DNA of 64,000 nucleotides, taken from the NCBI GenBank assembly GCA_045802605.1, contig JBJMQS010000066.1:62001-126000 (forward strand). Direction: 5' to 3'. Positions 38,970 to 48,160 of the stretch are shown here, in pieces; position 1 is the first letter of the stretch; each line of letters starts with the position of its first letter. Both the position numbers and the translations under genes were made by a program. The notes under the pieces were generated by a model. It had not been told where the DNA came from. It searched no databases and saw nothing but the letters and a program-made list of their open reading frames with translations. The stretch is from JBJMQS01 sp045802605 (GTDB taxonomy: Bacteria; Planctomycetota; Planctomycetia; Gemmatales; Gemmataceae).

Positions 38970-39282
38970 GGTGAATCTCTGTGAACGCTGCGAACGGGCG
39001 AATCAGAAGAAATCAAAACAGAAGTGGTTGAAAAAGCGAAAGGCGGGAGTCTAGAGACTGACGCTGGAGTTGGGCAGATATCCGGCGCAGGTTGGGAATG
39101 CGCGCATTGTCTGCCGGCGCAATCTATCTCCAGAGGTTGAGATCGACTGTGGGCTATATCCCAAATGCTGGTAATAAGATAATGCTGGGTGGCGTAAGTG
39201 GGCGCAGTGCATTGTTGGCGCAGGCTAACTAATCAATGGTTCGGCGGTAGGGGTCATCCAGCAAACACAACGGAGGCCTGGC

Positions 39283-39597
39283 ATGAACAAATTCGTACAT
39301 GTGCTTTCCTGGCTCGCGCTGATTGTTACCCTCCTGCTGACGGTGATGTGGCTCTCGATCATTGCCGCTTGGTTACGGTGGGGGTTAATCGATACTTGGT
39401 CGGCGTTTGGATTTTTCATAACAGCTATTCCGACAAGCGTCGGTATCTTGTTACTAGTCGTCCTTCCAAGCTTCGTTCTTGATTCCGGCGCGACAGAGCG
39501 GAGCGTCCGAACGAGTCTCTGGTTAAGCTTGTTTGCCTTTTCACTATTGCTGATCGAGATCATTGCAATCTGGTTCATTCCATATCGCGGTGAGTGA
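39283..39597 (+). CDS. Small membrane protein, unknown function
   Basis: 104 residues, ATG 39283 with GGAGG upstream. Three hydrophobic segments (about 5-29, 40-63, 78-98) and few charges. No family recognised. The 350 bp after it (39,598-39,950) contain no supported gene. Confidence 0.6.
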   Translation: MNKFVHVLSWLALIVTLLLTVMWLSIIAAWLRWGLIDTWSAFGFFITAIPTSVGILLLVVLPSFVLDSGATERSVRTSLWLSLFAFSLLLIEIIAIWFIPYRGE

Positions 39598-39950
39598 CCC
39601 AGGCTGCGCGAGGCCAGTGGCGACGAGAACATGGAAGACAAAGGTCGGGGGCACCCGTGACCATCGAAAGCGGCATCCAGACCTCGGTACAACCTGGGAA
39701 GGTGAGAGCGGACATCAAGAAGCTCGTCGGCATCCAAGCGTAAAACAATGATCTGCCGGCGCTGGCAACGAGCTAGTCGAATCTCTGTCCGCGGCATGTC
39801 CGCGACGAAACGGGCCGAGTGGGTCCCGGTCTGGGAAATTACGGCGAACCGGCCGCAGCAGCAGACGGCGGCCGGGATACTTGTTTCTCGGAGTTCGCTG
39901 GCTCTCGGCGCGGCCGCCACTGCTGAGCGGTGTCGTTCAAAGGAAACAAA

Positions 39951-39980
39951 CCGGCGCTCGCGCGAATGTGCGAGCGCCGG
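39951..39980 (-). terminator. Strong hairpin terminator
   Basis: CCGGCGCTCG (39951-39960) pairs perfectly with CGAGCGCCGG (39971-39980) around a 10-nt loop. T-rich flanks on both sides make it usable in both directions; it sits just past the stop (40000) of the leftward gene. Confidence 0.75.
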
Positions 39981-39999
39981 TTTTCGTTTTTCGATCAAA

Positions 40000-40287
40000 T
40001 CAGAATGGGACTTCTTCGGGCGTTTCGGAGTTGGAGGGCGGTGGCGGCGTGGGCCGGCGGAAATTTTTGGTGGGTTGCTTTGGCGGGTTCGCTTGCAGCA
40101 AGTGGCCGAATCGGGCTTGCAAGTCCAGCACGTCTTGTTGAACGGCCGGGGCGGTTTTCATTCCGCCGGTGCCGGTGAGGAATTGCCATTTCTCGGTGGT
40201 GCGTTCCTCGCCGTCACCGGCGAGGTCGTGGAAGCTGGTGCCGTGCCAACCGAGCGCCCGCAATTGCTCCATCGATAATGGCGGCAT
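40000..40287 (-). CDS. Small conserved-looking protein downstream of RNase E/G
   Basis: 95 residues from ATG 40287 (MPPLSMEQLRALGWHGTSFH); the C-terminus is Pro-rich (NPPKQPTKNFRRPTPPPPSN). It is 58 bp after the ribonuclease gene on the same strand and followed by a strong terminator, so probably co-transcribed. Function unknown. Confidence 0.55.
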   Translation of the reverse strand: MPPLSMEQLRALGWHGTSFHDLAGDGEERTTEKWQFLTGTGGMKTAPAVQQDVLDLQARFGHLLQANPPKQPTKNFRRPTPPPPSNSETPEEVPF

Positions 40288-40344
40288 TCGATGGGGCCGG
40301 ACATGATGGCGAGCGAAACCTGTGAAGCTCCGCTCGCCCAATGC

Positions 40345-42702
40345 CTATCGTCGGCGGCCGCCTCCGTGGCCGTGTCCCTGACTGCGAGGTTCTGGGCGAT
40401 GTTCAACCGGCTTGAGCGGAATTTCGCTGTTGTGACCGTCGTAGCAAATCGTTTCCAGCCTTTCCGGCGACACCTCGCGCGAACCCGTGATGACCACTTG
40501 CAGGCCACCCTTCTCTTCGAAGTGGGCCAATTCGCGTCGCTTGCGGTTGAGCAAGAATGTCGCCACGTCGCTGTGCACTCGCAATTCGATGCGGCGAATT
40601 GGCTCGCGGAACGAGGCGAGTTGGATCAATCGCATCGCGTCGATGCTGACGGACTCAGCCGTTTTGATGTGTCCGTTGCCGTTGCAGCAGGGGCAGTCCT
40701 GAAACATGCTGCGTTTAATTGATGGGCGAATGCGCTGCCGGGTCATTTCGATTAGGCCGAACTGCGAAATGCGCAGAAGCTTGGTGCGAGCTCGATCGCG
40801 CTTGACGGCATCGCGCATCGCACGTTCGAGGGCCCGGCGATGCTTTTCGTCCTTCATGTCGATGAAGTCATTGACAATCACGCCGCCGAGATCGCGCAAG
40901 CGGAGCTGTCGGGCGATTTCCTTAGCCGCGTGCAGGTTCATCTGGAACGCGGTCTCGTCGGAGTTGCCATCCGCGCGGAAATTGCCGCTGTTGACGTCAA
41001 TCGCTACGAGCGCCTCGGCCTGCTCGATGATAATCGAGCCACCATTGGGCAGCGGCAGCTTCTTCTGCTGAATCTTCGCGATCTCGTTCTCGATGCCGTA
41101 GCGATGGAAAAGTGGCTCCGCGCTGTCATAGAGCCGAAGCCTATTGGCATAGCGCGGCATCACGCCTTGGAGAAATTCCTCGGCGTGGCGGAACGCGTTT
41201 TCCTCGTCGATCCAGATGGCATCGACATCTGACGTGAACGTATCCCGGATCGTCCGAGTGATCATATCGCTTTCTTGGTGCAGCGCGGACGGGCTCTTTT
41301 GCTGCTTGATCCGGCGAACGATGACCTGCCAGATGCGCAGCAGATAAGCCAAGTCGTTTTGCAGTTCCTTTTTGTTTCGGTCTGTGCCGGCCGTGCGAAT
41401 GATGAAGCCGAGGCCCTGTGGCGGGTTAAGCTCCGTCAAAATGTCCTTAAGCCGGCGGCGATGCTCTTCGTCGATGATTTTGCGGGAAACGCCGATGCGG
41501 CTCAGGCCCGGCATGAGCACGAGATAGCGGCCCGCAATGCTGATGTAGGTGCTGAGAGTCGGGCCTTTGGTGCCGATGCCTTCCTTGATCACCTGGACGA
41601 TGACTTCCTGACCGCGCTTGAAAATGTCCTGAATGTTGGGCTTCGGGGCGCCTTCGCCATCGCGGCCGCCGCGACGACCACGGCCTGGTGGACGGCGATC
41701 GCGTGGCCCACGGCGCGGACCCGGCTCGTCGCCACCAAACTCGCCTTCGTCCCCACCGCCACCCATCGGCGGGGCAGAATCAAATTCATCATCTTCGACT
41801 TCGGTACGGCGCTCAGCCCCGCGCACGTATGGTGGCGGCACATCGTCGCCCCAAAGATCAATCCCCGCCGCGAAGGACGTGTCATCCGGCGGAGGACTCT
41901 GCGGCTCAACGGGCGGCAGCGGCGGAGGCGTTTCCGCCTCCTCGCTCCGACCGCGGCGATGCCGGCCTCGGCTTTGCGGTTCTTCGCGCTGTTCCGGTTC
42001 AGCGGGTCGATGCTCAGCCGAAGCTGGTTCCTGGGGCGCGTGGATAGGCTCGTGCCTAAAGTCATGCGCTAAACCGGCGTATGGGTCATCACCGTGTTCG
42101 GTAGGCTGCTCACTGCGAGGCGCGGGCCGGGGCTCCGGGCGTGGCTCCTGGCGGGGTTCCGGTGTAGGTTCCGGCCGACTGCGTGGCGACGGTGCGTCGA
42201 GCAGTTGCTCGAGATCAAAATCATCGTCATTGCGACGGCTGCGCCCGCGCGGCGGCGCACTGAATTCCTCGGCCGGTTGGCGTTGCGGCTCTGGCGGGCG
42301 CTGGGCTTCGAGTTCCTCCGGCCGCGGCTCGCGATATTCCTCGCGCGGCGGGCGTCCACCGCGCCCACGTTCGCGGCCGCCACCACGGCGGGGTTCTTCG
42401 AACTCGTCGCGGCGCCCTCGGGGTGGACCGTGCCGATCGCCACGGCCGCCGCCGCTGAGGTGCTTGTAGTAGGCTGGATCGACATCCGAGACGTGGAGGA
42501 ATCCATTGCGACCGATGCCGAAATCGACAAAGGCGGCCTGGATGCTCGGTTCAATGTTGACGATCTTGCCTTTGTAAACGTTGCCGACGTAACTCTCCTG
42601 GCTGGTGCGCTCGACGTAAAGTTCTTCGAGGACTCCATCTTCCAGAATTGCGATGCGGCATTCCTCCGGCTGGAGGACATTGATCAACATTTCTTTTTTC
42701 AT
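40345..42702 (-). CDS. rng: Ribonuclease E/G
   Basis: 785 residues. Residues 1-80 are the N-terminal part with the start of the S1 domain (ESYVGNVYKGKIVNIEP, NGFLHVSDV). A disordered insertion of about 290 residues rich in Arg, Pro, Glu and Gly interrupts S1, which resumes at FKRGQEVIVQVIKEG near 375. The DNase I-like catalytic part has its Mg-binding aspartates in VAIDVNSG and VNDFIDM, and the Zn-link is CPCCNGNG. It should process rRNA and start mRNA decay. The basic/acidic insert may bind RNA or act as a degradosome scaffold. Confidence 0.92.
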   Translation of the reverse strand: MKKEMLINVLQPEECRIAILEDGVLEELYVERTSQESYVGNVYKGKIVNIEPSIQAAFVDFGIGRNGFLHVSDVDPAYYKHLSGGGRGDRHGPPRGRRDEFEEPRRGGGRERGRGGRPPREEYREPRPEELEAQRPPEPQRQPAEEFSAPPRGRSRRNDDDFDLEQLLDAPSPRSRPEPTPEPRQEPRPEPRPAPRSEQPTEHGDDPYAGLAHDFRHEPIHAPQEPASAEHRPAEPEQREEPQSRGRHRRGRSEEAETPPPLPPVEPQSPPPDDTSFAAGIDLWGDDVPPPYVRGAERRTEVEDDEFDSAPPMGGGGDEGEFGGDEPGPRRGPRDRRPPGRGRRGGRDGEGAPKPNIQDIFKRGQEVIVQVIKEGIGTKGPTLSTYISIAGRYLVLMPGLSRIGVSRKIIDEEHRRRLKDILTELNPPQGLGFIIRTAGTDRNKKELQNDLAYLLRIWQVIVRRIKQQKSPSALHQESDMITRTIRDTFTSDVDAIWIDEENAFRHAEEFLQGVMPRYANRLRLYDSAEPLFHRYGIENEIAKIQQKKLPLPNGGSIIIEQAEALVAIDVNSGNFRADGNSDETAFQMNLHAAKEIARQLRLRDLGGVIVNDFIDMKDEKHRRALERAMRDAVKRDRARTKLLRISQFGLIEMTRQRIRPSIKRSMFQDCPCCNGNGHIKTAESVSIDAMRLIQLASFREPIRRIELRVHSDVATFLLNRKRRELAHFEEKGGLQVVITGSREVSPERLETICYDGHNSEIPLKPVEHRPEPRSQGHGHGGGRRR

Positions 42703-43005
42703 GTCAAAAGGATCTCATCACCGGCTTGCGGCTCGAAACGCGAAGGCGTCGAGCGGCGATTGTGCCGTGGGGTTATGTGTGGGGGCAAAAATCGCGGCAA
42801 CGGAACGTTCCGCGAACAATGGACAAATGTTGGCAGGCAGCGGGAGCGCGGAAATTGTGCGGCGTTTCGGTATGCACCGAAAAGGATGGTCACTGTGCTA
42901 TTCGCGAAGTCGGACGGCGCAGACAAGGCGTCGAAAGGGAAATCCTGTCCAAACCGACGACGTCGCACTCCTTTGTTTCCCGCGCCGACGAAGCCAACTC
43001 CTCAT

Positions 43006-44757
43006 TCAAAGCAGGGAGTCTGGCAGCAGCCGCCGCATTTGGTCCCGTAAATAATTGGTCACTTCGGTGGCAGTCTCCAGTCGGAGCGCCTCACGAGCAA
43101 CCTGTTCCGCCTCGAGAATCGATGTCGCGCAAACGATGCGCTTGATTCCCGGTATGTGATGGGGCGTGACGCTGAATTGGCGTAGCCCCATTCCCAACAA
43201 CAGAGCCGTGTAAATCGGCTCACCGCTCATCTCGCCGCACGCATTGACGGGCTTGCCGGCCTGTTTGCCGGCATCCAGCACTTGCTGGATGAGTTGCAAC
43301 ACAGCCGGGTCGGCCGCATTGTACAACTCAGCCACGTGCTCGTTCGTGCGGTCCGCAGCTAAGAGATACTGTACAAGGTCATTGGTACCAATGGAAAGGT
43401 AATCCACCTCCCGGACCAATTGTGCCGCAACTATCGCCGCTGATGGAACTTCGATCATGGTCCCAATCGGCACATCCCGGCCGTATTGGATGCCCTCGTC
43501 ATCCAGGTCCTCTTTGACCTCAGAAAGGACCAGTTTGCATTGACGCAGTTCCCGAAGCGTGGCGATCATTGGAAAGAGAATTCGCACTGATCCGAGCAGC
43601 CCGGCCCGGAGGATTGCACGGAGCTGAGTCTTGAACAGCCCCAACGACTGCAAACAGAGACGAATGCTACGCAAACCGAGAAAGGGGTTCTGCTCGTCAA
43701 TGGCGTGGCCGGTACGGGTCTGGAACTTATCGCCCCCCACATCCAGCGTGCGGATCACGAGCGGCTGGCCCTTGGGCAATAGTCGCAAGACCTCCGTGTA
43801 GGCTTGATAATGTTCTTCTTCCATCGGATCAGTCGTCCGTCCCAGATAAAGAAACTCCGTGCGATAGAGGCCGATTCCCTCCGCACCTTTTTCCAGCACG
43901 TGGCTCGTCTCGTGCGGAAACTCGATGTTGCCCAGCAATGTGACTTTCACCCCGTCTTTGGTGACGGCTGGAACATCGCGCAGCTCATCGAGTTGCTGCT
44001 CGAACGTTGCATAACTCGCGCGATCTGACTCGTATTGGCGGCGGGTTTCCTCGTCGGGGTTGATAATCAGAAGACCACGATTGCCGTCGATGATCGCGTC
44101 GTCGCCGGACGATATCTCCGACAAGAAGCTACCGACGCCAACGAGGGCGGGAATCTCCAAAGCACCAGCGATGATCGCTGTGTGGCTGGTTCGGCCGCCA
44201 GCTTCAGTTGCGAATCCTTGGACGCTGTTGGTATCGAGCTGAGCCGTTTCGCTCGGCGTCAAATCATGAGCCAGGACGATCACGGGCCCTTCCAGGCTTT
44301 CTAGGTCTTTGCGGCGTTCGCCCATGAGATGCGACAGCACCCGCCGTTCAATATCAGCAAGATCCGCGGCGCGACTAGCGAGCGAGAGATTCCCCTGGAG
44401 GTTCTGAAACGCTTGGGCGTAGCGATTGGTGACCCGTGTGAATGCGTACTCGGCGGAAAAAGCGTTTTCTTCTATGAGCCGCGTGGCTTCATCGATGAGC
44501 GAAGGATCTTCGAGCAAAAGCGCGTGTGCTTCAAAGATGGCGCCATAATGCCGGCCCAACTGTTGATTGACGCTCACCTGATATTCGCGCGAGTCTTGAG
44601 CGGCGGCGGCCATCGCCTTGCGCAATCGATCAATTTCCGATTTTGTTTGGTCGTTGGATACGTTTCGATTGGGAATGTTCAGCCAATTGGTGTCGAGAAC
44701 GACGACTCGGCCGTAAGCCACACCCGCGGAAACCGCAATGCCTCGTTTGATTCCCAT
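43006..44757 (-). CDS. ptsI: PTS enzyme I (phosphoenolpyruvate-protein phosphotransferase)
   Basis: 583 residues. The phosphohistidine is in GGRTSHTAIIAGALEIPA; PEP-binding signatures include GLYRTEFLYLGR and the late VNACGEMSGEP with the catalytic Cys. It transfers phosphate from PEP to HPr. It lies 26 bp downstream of the HPr gene in a leftward set with a IIA gene. No sugar permease is nearby, suggesting a regulatory phosphorelay. Confidence 0.95.
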   Translation of the reverse strand: MGIKRGIAVSAGVAYGRVVVLDTNWLNIPNRNVSNDQTKSEIDRLRKAMAAAAQDSREYQVSVNQQLGRHYGAIFEAHALLLEDPSLIDEATRLIEENAFSAEYAFTRVTNRYAQAFQNLQGNLSLASRAADLADIERRVLSHLMGERRKDLESLEGPVIVLAHDLTPSETAQLDTNSVQGFATEAGGRTSHTAIIAGALEIPALVGVGSFLSEISSGDDAIIDGNRGLLIINPDEETRRQYESDRASYATFEQQLDELRDVPAVTKDGVKVTLLGNIEFPHETSHVLEKGAEGIGLYRTEFLYLGRTTDPMEEEHYQAYTEVLRLLPKGQPLVIRTLDVGGDKFQTRTGHAIDEQNPFLGLRSIRLCLQSLGLFKTQLRAILRAGLLGSVRILFPMIATLRELRQCKLVLSEVKEDLDDEGIQYGRDVPIGTMIEVPSAAIVAAQLVREVDYLSIGTNDLVQYLLAADRTNEHVAELYNAADPAVLQLIQQVLDAGKQAGKPVNACGEMSGEPIYTALLLGMGLRQFSVTPHHIPGIKRIVCATSILEAEQVAREALRLETATEVTNYLRDQMRRLLPDSLL

Positions 44758-44783
44758 TTCCGCGGATGAATAGGTTTGATCGA

Positions 44784-45110
44784 TCAGGTCTGCTCCGTGT
44801 CTGGTTCACCCGGGCAGGCCAACAGTTCTGCTAGGACAGGGAGAGCGGACGGAGCGTCGTCCCCACATACTTCGATCACCAGTTCCGCGCCGGGCTCGGC
44901 CGCTAACATCAACAAGTCGAGCTGGCTTTTGCCGTTCACTTCGCGCTCGTCGCGAATCACCGTGACAGCGGATGCAAACTCCCGCGCGCGCTTGGCAAAC
45001 GCCGACGCAGGCCGCATGTGCAAGCCTTGCGGGTTAGTGACCTTCACGACCTGCCGAAGCGTTGGACCGGCAGCCGGCGGCGTCGCGCCTGGCAGCGTGT
45101 CACCGCTCAT
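44784..45110 (-). CDS. ptsH: HPr phosphocarrier protein
   Basis: 108 residues with an extra 20-residue N-terminal segment. The active His is in GLHMRPASAFAK and the Ser region is NGKSQLDLLMLAAEPG. It accepts phosphate from enzyme I and passes it to IIA. The start overlaps the end of the IIA gene by 4 bp, so translation is coupled. Confidence 0.93.
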   Translation of the reverse strand: MSGDTLPGATPPAAGPTLRQVVKVTNPQGLHMRPASAFAKRAREFASAVTVIRDEREVNGKSQLDLLMLAAEPGAELVIEVCGDDAPSALPVLAELLACPGEPDTEQT

Positions 45111-45619
45111 GGCCGTCTCGGTCTCCCTCCGGACCAGCTATCCGTGTCGCCATTTCCGGGCGTACCAGGCTCGTCCAGCAATCGCCAAATTTCGTCCCGC
45201 GAGCCGGCGGTGCGCAGTGACTTCACAAAATTATCGTCGCGCATGCTGCGGACGACATTTTCTAGCGCTCGGAGATGATCGCCTGGGCGATCTTGAGGTG
45301 AAACGAGAAGGATAAAGACGTGAACCGGTTCGCCGTCGATCGAGTCGAATGCGACACCGTTTTGAGACAGTGCCACTGTGCCGATCAAGCGATCGACGCC
45401 GGTGTGCTTCGTATGGGGAATCGCGATCGAGCGGCCAATGCCCGTAGAGCCGAGCTGTTCGCGCTTCAAGATGGCGCGAATGATATCGTCGGCTTCGCTG
45501 GCTTGGAAATGGCCGGTGGCGCGGAGGCTCTCGACTATTTCGCGGATCGCACCTTCTTTCGTGGTGGCGGCGAGCGTCGGCTGGATCGCCTCTCGCACCA
45601 CGAAATCAGACATTCGCAT
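45107..45619 (-). CDS. ptsN: PTS IIA protein, fructose/nitrogen type
   Basis: 170 residues. The phosphohistidine is in IGRSIAIPHTKH, with the family stretch HVFILLVSPQDRPGDHLRAL. A free-standing IIA next to HPr, EI and a hibernation factor resembles PtsN of the nitrogen PTS, regulating by its phosphorylation state; use as a fructose transporter part cannot be excluded. The C-terminus ends in a short basic tail. Confidence 0.88.
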   Translation of the reverse strand: MRMSDFVVREAIQPTLAATTKEGAIREIVESLRATGHFQASEADDIIRAILKREQLGSTGIGRSIAIPHTKHTGVDRLIGTVALSQNGVAFDSIDGEPVHVFILLVSPQDRPGDHLRALENVVRSMRDDNFVKSLRTAGSRDEIWRLLDEPGTPGNGDTDSWSGGRPRRP

Positions 45620-45652
45620 TCCGGTTCCTCCCGCCGCGAAACTCAGGTCGCG

Positions 45653-45994
45653 CTAGCCACGACCCGCCGGCCGGCTGATGTCCCCGACGTGTTGATCTCG
45701 CCGGTGATCCTGAATCTTTTCTTTGTACCGCGTTATTTGCCGTTCCAACTTCTGCACCGCCTGATCGAGGGCGACTTGCAGATCAGTGTGCACCTCGCGG
45801 GCCACGAAGTCGTGCTTGTGTTCAGCCGCCGCTAGGATTTCCACGACCTTTTCGAGGTCGTTACCTAAATCCACGGTCACTTCAATCATTGTGAGGCGAT
45901 CGAAGAAATGCGTCAATTTTGAGGCTTTTTCTCGGACCATTTGTTGAGCGGCATCGCTCAGGTGCCCGTGACGGGCGGTAATTTTAATTTGCAC
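45653..45994 (-). CDS. hpf: Ribosome hibernation-promoting factor (short HPF/RaiA type)
   Basis: 113 residues from GTG 45994, chosen because GGGAG is upstream and the family starts at VQIKITARHGHLS. The rest (MVREKASKLTHFFDRLT, VEILAAAEHKHDFVA, ALDQAVQKLERQITRYKEKI) is the beta-alpha ribosome-binding fold. It blocks the decoding and P sites in stationary phase. It is the first gene of the unit with IIA, HPr and EI, the hpf-ptsN pairing also known in proteobacteria. Confidence 0.9.
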   Translation of the reverse strand: MQIKITARHGHLSDAAQQMVREKASKLTHFFDRLTMIEVTVDLGNDLEKVVEILAAAEHKHDFVAREVHTDLQVALDQAVQKLERQITRYKEKIQDHRRDQHVGDISRPAGRG

Positions 45995-46102
45995 GCGGAG
46001 GTCTCCCGCAGGTAGGGCGAAACGCCGAAACGCGCTTCCCATGGGCGGTCCTTGGGAGCGTTGTCAGAGATTTTACTGTTGGCAGGCCTTACCTTCAATC
46101 AA

Positions 46103-46136
46103 TCGGGGCCCTTTGGGCGTGCAAATAGGCCCCCGA
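46103..46136. repeat. GC-rich inverted repeat in intergenic gap
   Basis: TCGGGGCC (46103-46110) pairs with GGCCCCCGA (46128-46136) with one bulged base. No T-run; possibly a transcript-stabilising hairpin after the lipoprotein gene. Confidence 0.35.
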
Positions 46137-46177
46137 CGCTCCGGCAATGACAGGAAATGTGGTTCAACCGCCAGGTT

Positions 46178-46864
46178 TTAGTCTTCCATCATGCCCGCGG
46201 TGGATACATGGGAAGTTAGCTGCCACGCCAAATCGGTAGCAATTCGTTGAATAAACGTGTCGCGGAAGCGCTCCACCGTCATGTCGTCATCGACCGGCAG
46301 CGGGCCGCGGGCCTTAGGATATTCAATACACATCGGCTCTTGATAGACCTGGCACTCGTCGGTCGATTTGGAAGCGTCGATGACCGAAAGCGTTACCGCA
46401 GAGCGTCCGCGGAAAAGCTGCCGGCGACTATCCTTCTCATAAAGCGACACCGACTTGAATTCGACGTCGATGAGATAATCGACTTCGAATTTGCGCGCCA
46501 CTTCATTCAAAGGCATTGTCCGCCAGCCGGGGTTATTCGTTTTGAAGTTCTCAACTTTGTAAACGGGAACAATTTCGATGCGCTCTTTGTTGGCCGCGCA
46601 TTGGATTTCCAAAGCCTTCACCATCGCGGAGGCTAGTTGCCGCTCAACCCCGAGCAATTCAGCTCGCGATTCTTGAATTGAGCTGGTCAAAATAGCCACG
46701 CGCACGAGGTGTTTGCCGTCGCCACCGATTTTGAACTTCGGCGGGACCTTGTCATCGACCCCCATGAGCATGAAGTACGCGCTAGTGAGCGGATTGCAGC
46801 CAATGGCCGCGATCAGTGTGAAGAGGATGGCCGCCGTGAATCGAAGTTTCGTGATCGGTCGCAT
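46178..46864 (-). CDS. Lipoprotein of unknown function
   Basis: 228 residues. The signal peptide ends in the lipobox LIAAIGC (Cys near residue 23), so it should be acylated and membrane-anchored. The body (VRVAILTSSIQESRAELLGVERQLASAM ... VPVYKVENFK ... VDYLIDVEFKSVSLYE) looks like planctomycete proteins that assemble from an ABC-type alpha/beta fold, but I assign no function. Confidence 0.65.
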   Translation of the reverse strand: MRPITKLRFTAAILFTLIAAIGCNPLTSAYFMLMGVDDKVPPKFKIGGDGKHLVRVAILTSSIQESRAELLGVERQLASAMVKALEIQCAANKERIEIVPVYKVENFKTNNPGWRTMPLNEVARKFEVDYLIDVEFKSVSLYEKDSRRQLFRGRSAVTLSVIDASKSTDECQVYQEPMCIEYPKARGPLPVDDDMTVERFRDTFIQRIATDLAWQLTSHVSTAGMMED

Positions 46865-46885
46865 GAGCCATCCCCCGTTTCGCCG

Positions 46886-47344
46886 CTATCCGTAACCAAA
46901 CAGCCAGGGAACTCCGACAACAATGGCCCAGCGAATCACCGCCAGCCCCACTGCCCCGATAATCCCCGTCAGAATCCACCACTCGGCGGCTTGAACCACC
47001 ACCCAGCGGCCCCGTAAAGCACTCACTGCCGTCCACGGGATAAACACCACGAGCACGATGGCCAGCAATGTTCCCGCGAAATTCGCCCGCAGCGAGCCAA
47101 TCAAATCCCCGTGCATGAGAAGAGCAAAGCTCGTCGTCATGCCGCACGTCGGACAAGGCCGTCCGAACAAAACCATGAACTGACACGGCGGTAATCCCAG
47201 TTGCCGATGAGTCCCCAAACTCAAAGGCTGCCCGGAAGCGTCATATGGCGCGATCCGGCGTGCGAGCACGAACAGCCCGACAAGCGAAGCCGCAATGATC
47301 AGGAGCATTCCGCGAACCCAGAGCTTGAGCTCTGGCGAGCGCAT
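46886..47344 (-). CDS. DUF2752 membrane protein
   Basis: 152 residues from ATG 47344 (a start at 47389 is possible). Hydrophobic helices at both ends and the family signature CQFMVLFGRPCPTCGMTTSF with its CPxCGxT core. Function unknown; a second member lies at 63,286. It stops 21 bp before the lipoprotein start, so the two may be co-transcribed. Confidence 0.8.
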   Translation of the reverse strand: MRSPELKLWVRGMLLIIAASLVGLFVLARRIAPYDASGQPLSLGTHRQLGLPPCQFMVLFGRPCPTCGMTTSFALLMHGDLIGSLRANFAGTLLAIVLVVFIPWTAVSALRGRWVVVQAAEWWILTGIIGAVGLAVIRWAIVVGVPWLFGYG

Positions 47345-47422
47345 TGCGACCTGTCGCGACCGATTGTCAGTGCCGTGGGCGGGGACCATACCGCGATCTC
47401 ATCGATTTGCAAGAGCGAATTG

Positions 47423-48106
47423 TCAGGCGGCGTTGCGCTCTGGAACCTGGCCGACCGCCAACTGTTCCGCGCGCTCAGTTAAGTAATCCATCTGATTTTG
47501 CAACAATATGCGGTAATGTTCTAGAGCTTCTCGATCCGCGTCGGCTGGAACAAAAATGGGTTCGCCCGTCACGACGCAGGCACGGCTAAATGGCCGGGGA
47601 AGTGCGAATTGGTCCCAACTCTTCACCCGCCAGGGCCGATCGAACGCAAGTCCGTACGGTGCCAGCGGCAGACCGGTCCGCGAAGCAAGATAAACGGCCC
47701 CCGGCTGAATCTGCCGCCGCGGGCCTCGGGGGCCATCGGGAGTGATTGCGACATGTGCGGAATTAACGATGCGGGTCATTTCTCGCATCGCTTCCACACC
47801 ACCACGGCTACTGGATCCACGCACGGTACCGAATCCCAATCGCTCAATTGTGGACGCGATCAACTGCCCATCGGCGTGGCGGCTGATAAGGACATGGATG
47901 TTGCTGAAGCCGTAGACGTGGGCCGGCAGCAGCAGCATGTCGTGCCAAAACGTGAAAACGTAACGATCGCGGATGTCCGGTCGCCGGGGATCGAGATTAG
48001 GTCCCAGAGAAACGTACGTGAGCCGGAGCGTGCGAATCCAATTGCGAATGGTCTTCGCGGCCACCCAAGCGGCCATGTTGATCAGGCGCGGATTCCGCAG
48101 TTTCAT
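47423..48106 (-). CDS. Lysophospholipid acyltransferase-like protein (DUF374)
   Basis: 227 residues. FTFWHDMLLLPAHV supplies the HX4D-type catalytic motif variant of DUF374, with SRHADGQLIASTIERLGFGTVRGSS and ITPDGPRGPRRQIQPGAVYL typical of the LpxL/DUF374 acyltransferases acting on lipid A or phospholipids at the inner membrane. Length is normal. The acyl acceptor is unknown. Confidence 0.85.
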   Translation of the reverse strand: MKLRNPRLINMAAWVAAKTIRNWIRTLRLTYVSLGPNLDPRRPDIRDRYVFTFWHDMLLLPAHVYGFSNIHVLISRHADGQLIASTIERLGFGTVRGSSSRGGVEAMREMTRIVNSAHVAITPDGPRGPRRQIQPGAVYLASRTGLPLAPYGLAFDRPWRVKSWDQFALPRPFSRACVVTGEPIFVPADADREALEHYRILLQNQMDYLTERAEQLAVGQVPERNAA

Positions 48107-48160
48107 GGCGAGACTTTAAACGCTAACGCCCTGCCCCGGCAAGGCCAGCCGCCGAGAGCG

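Noticed and set aside
39225..39998. 257-residue leftward ORF across 39.2-40.0 kb
   Set aside because: No motif, biased composition, antisense to the better-supported membrane protein gene and crossing the terminator at 39,951.
41633..42469. 278-residue Ser/Arg/Gly-rich ORF antisense to the ribonuclease E/G insert
   Set aside because: Low-complexity shadow of the Pro/Arg-rich insertion; the sense frame carries clear S1 and catalytic motifs.
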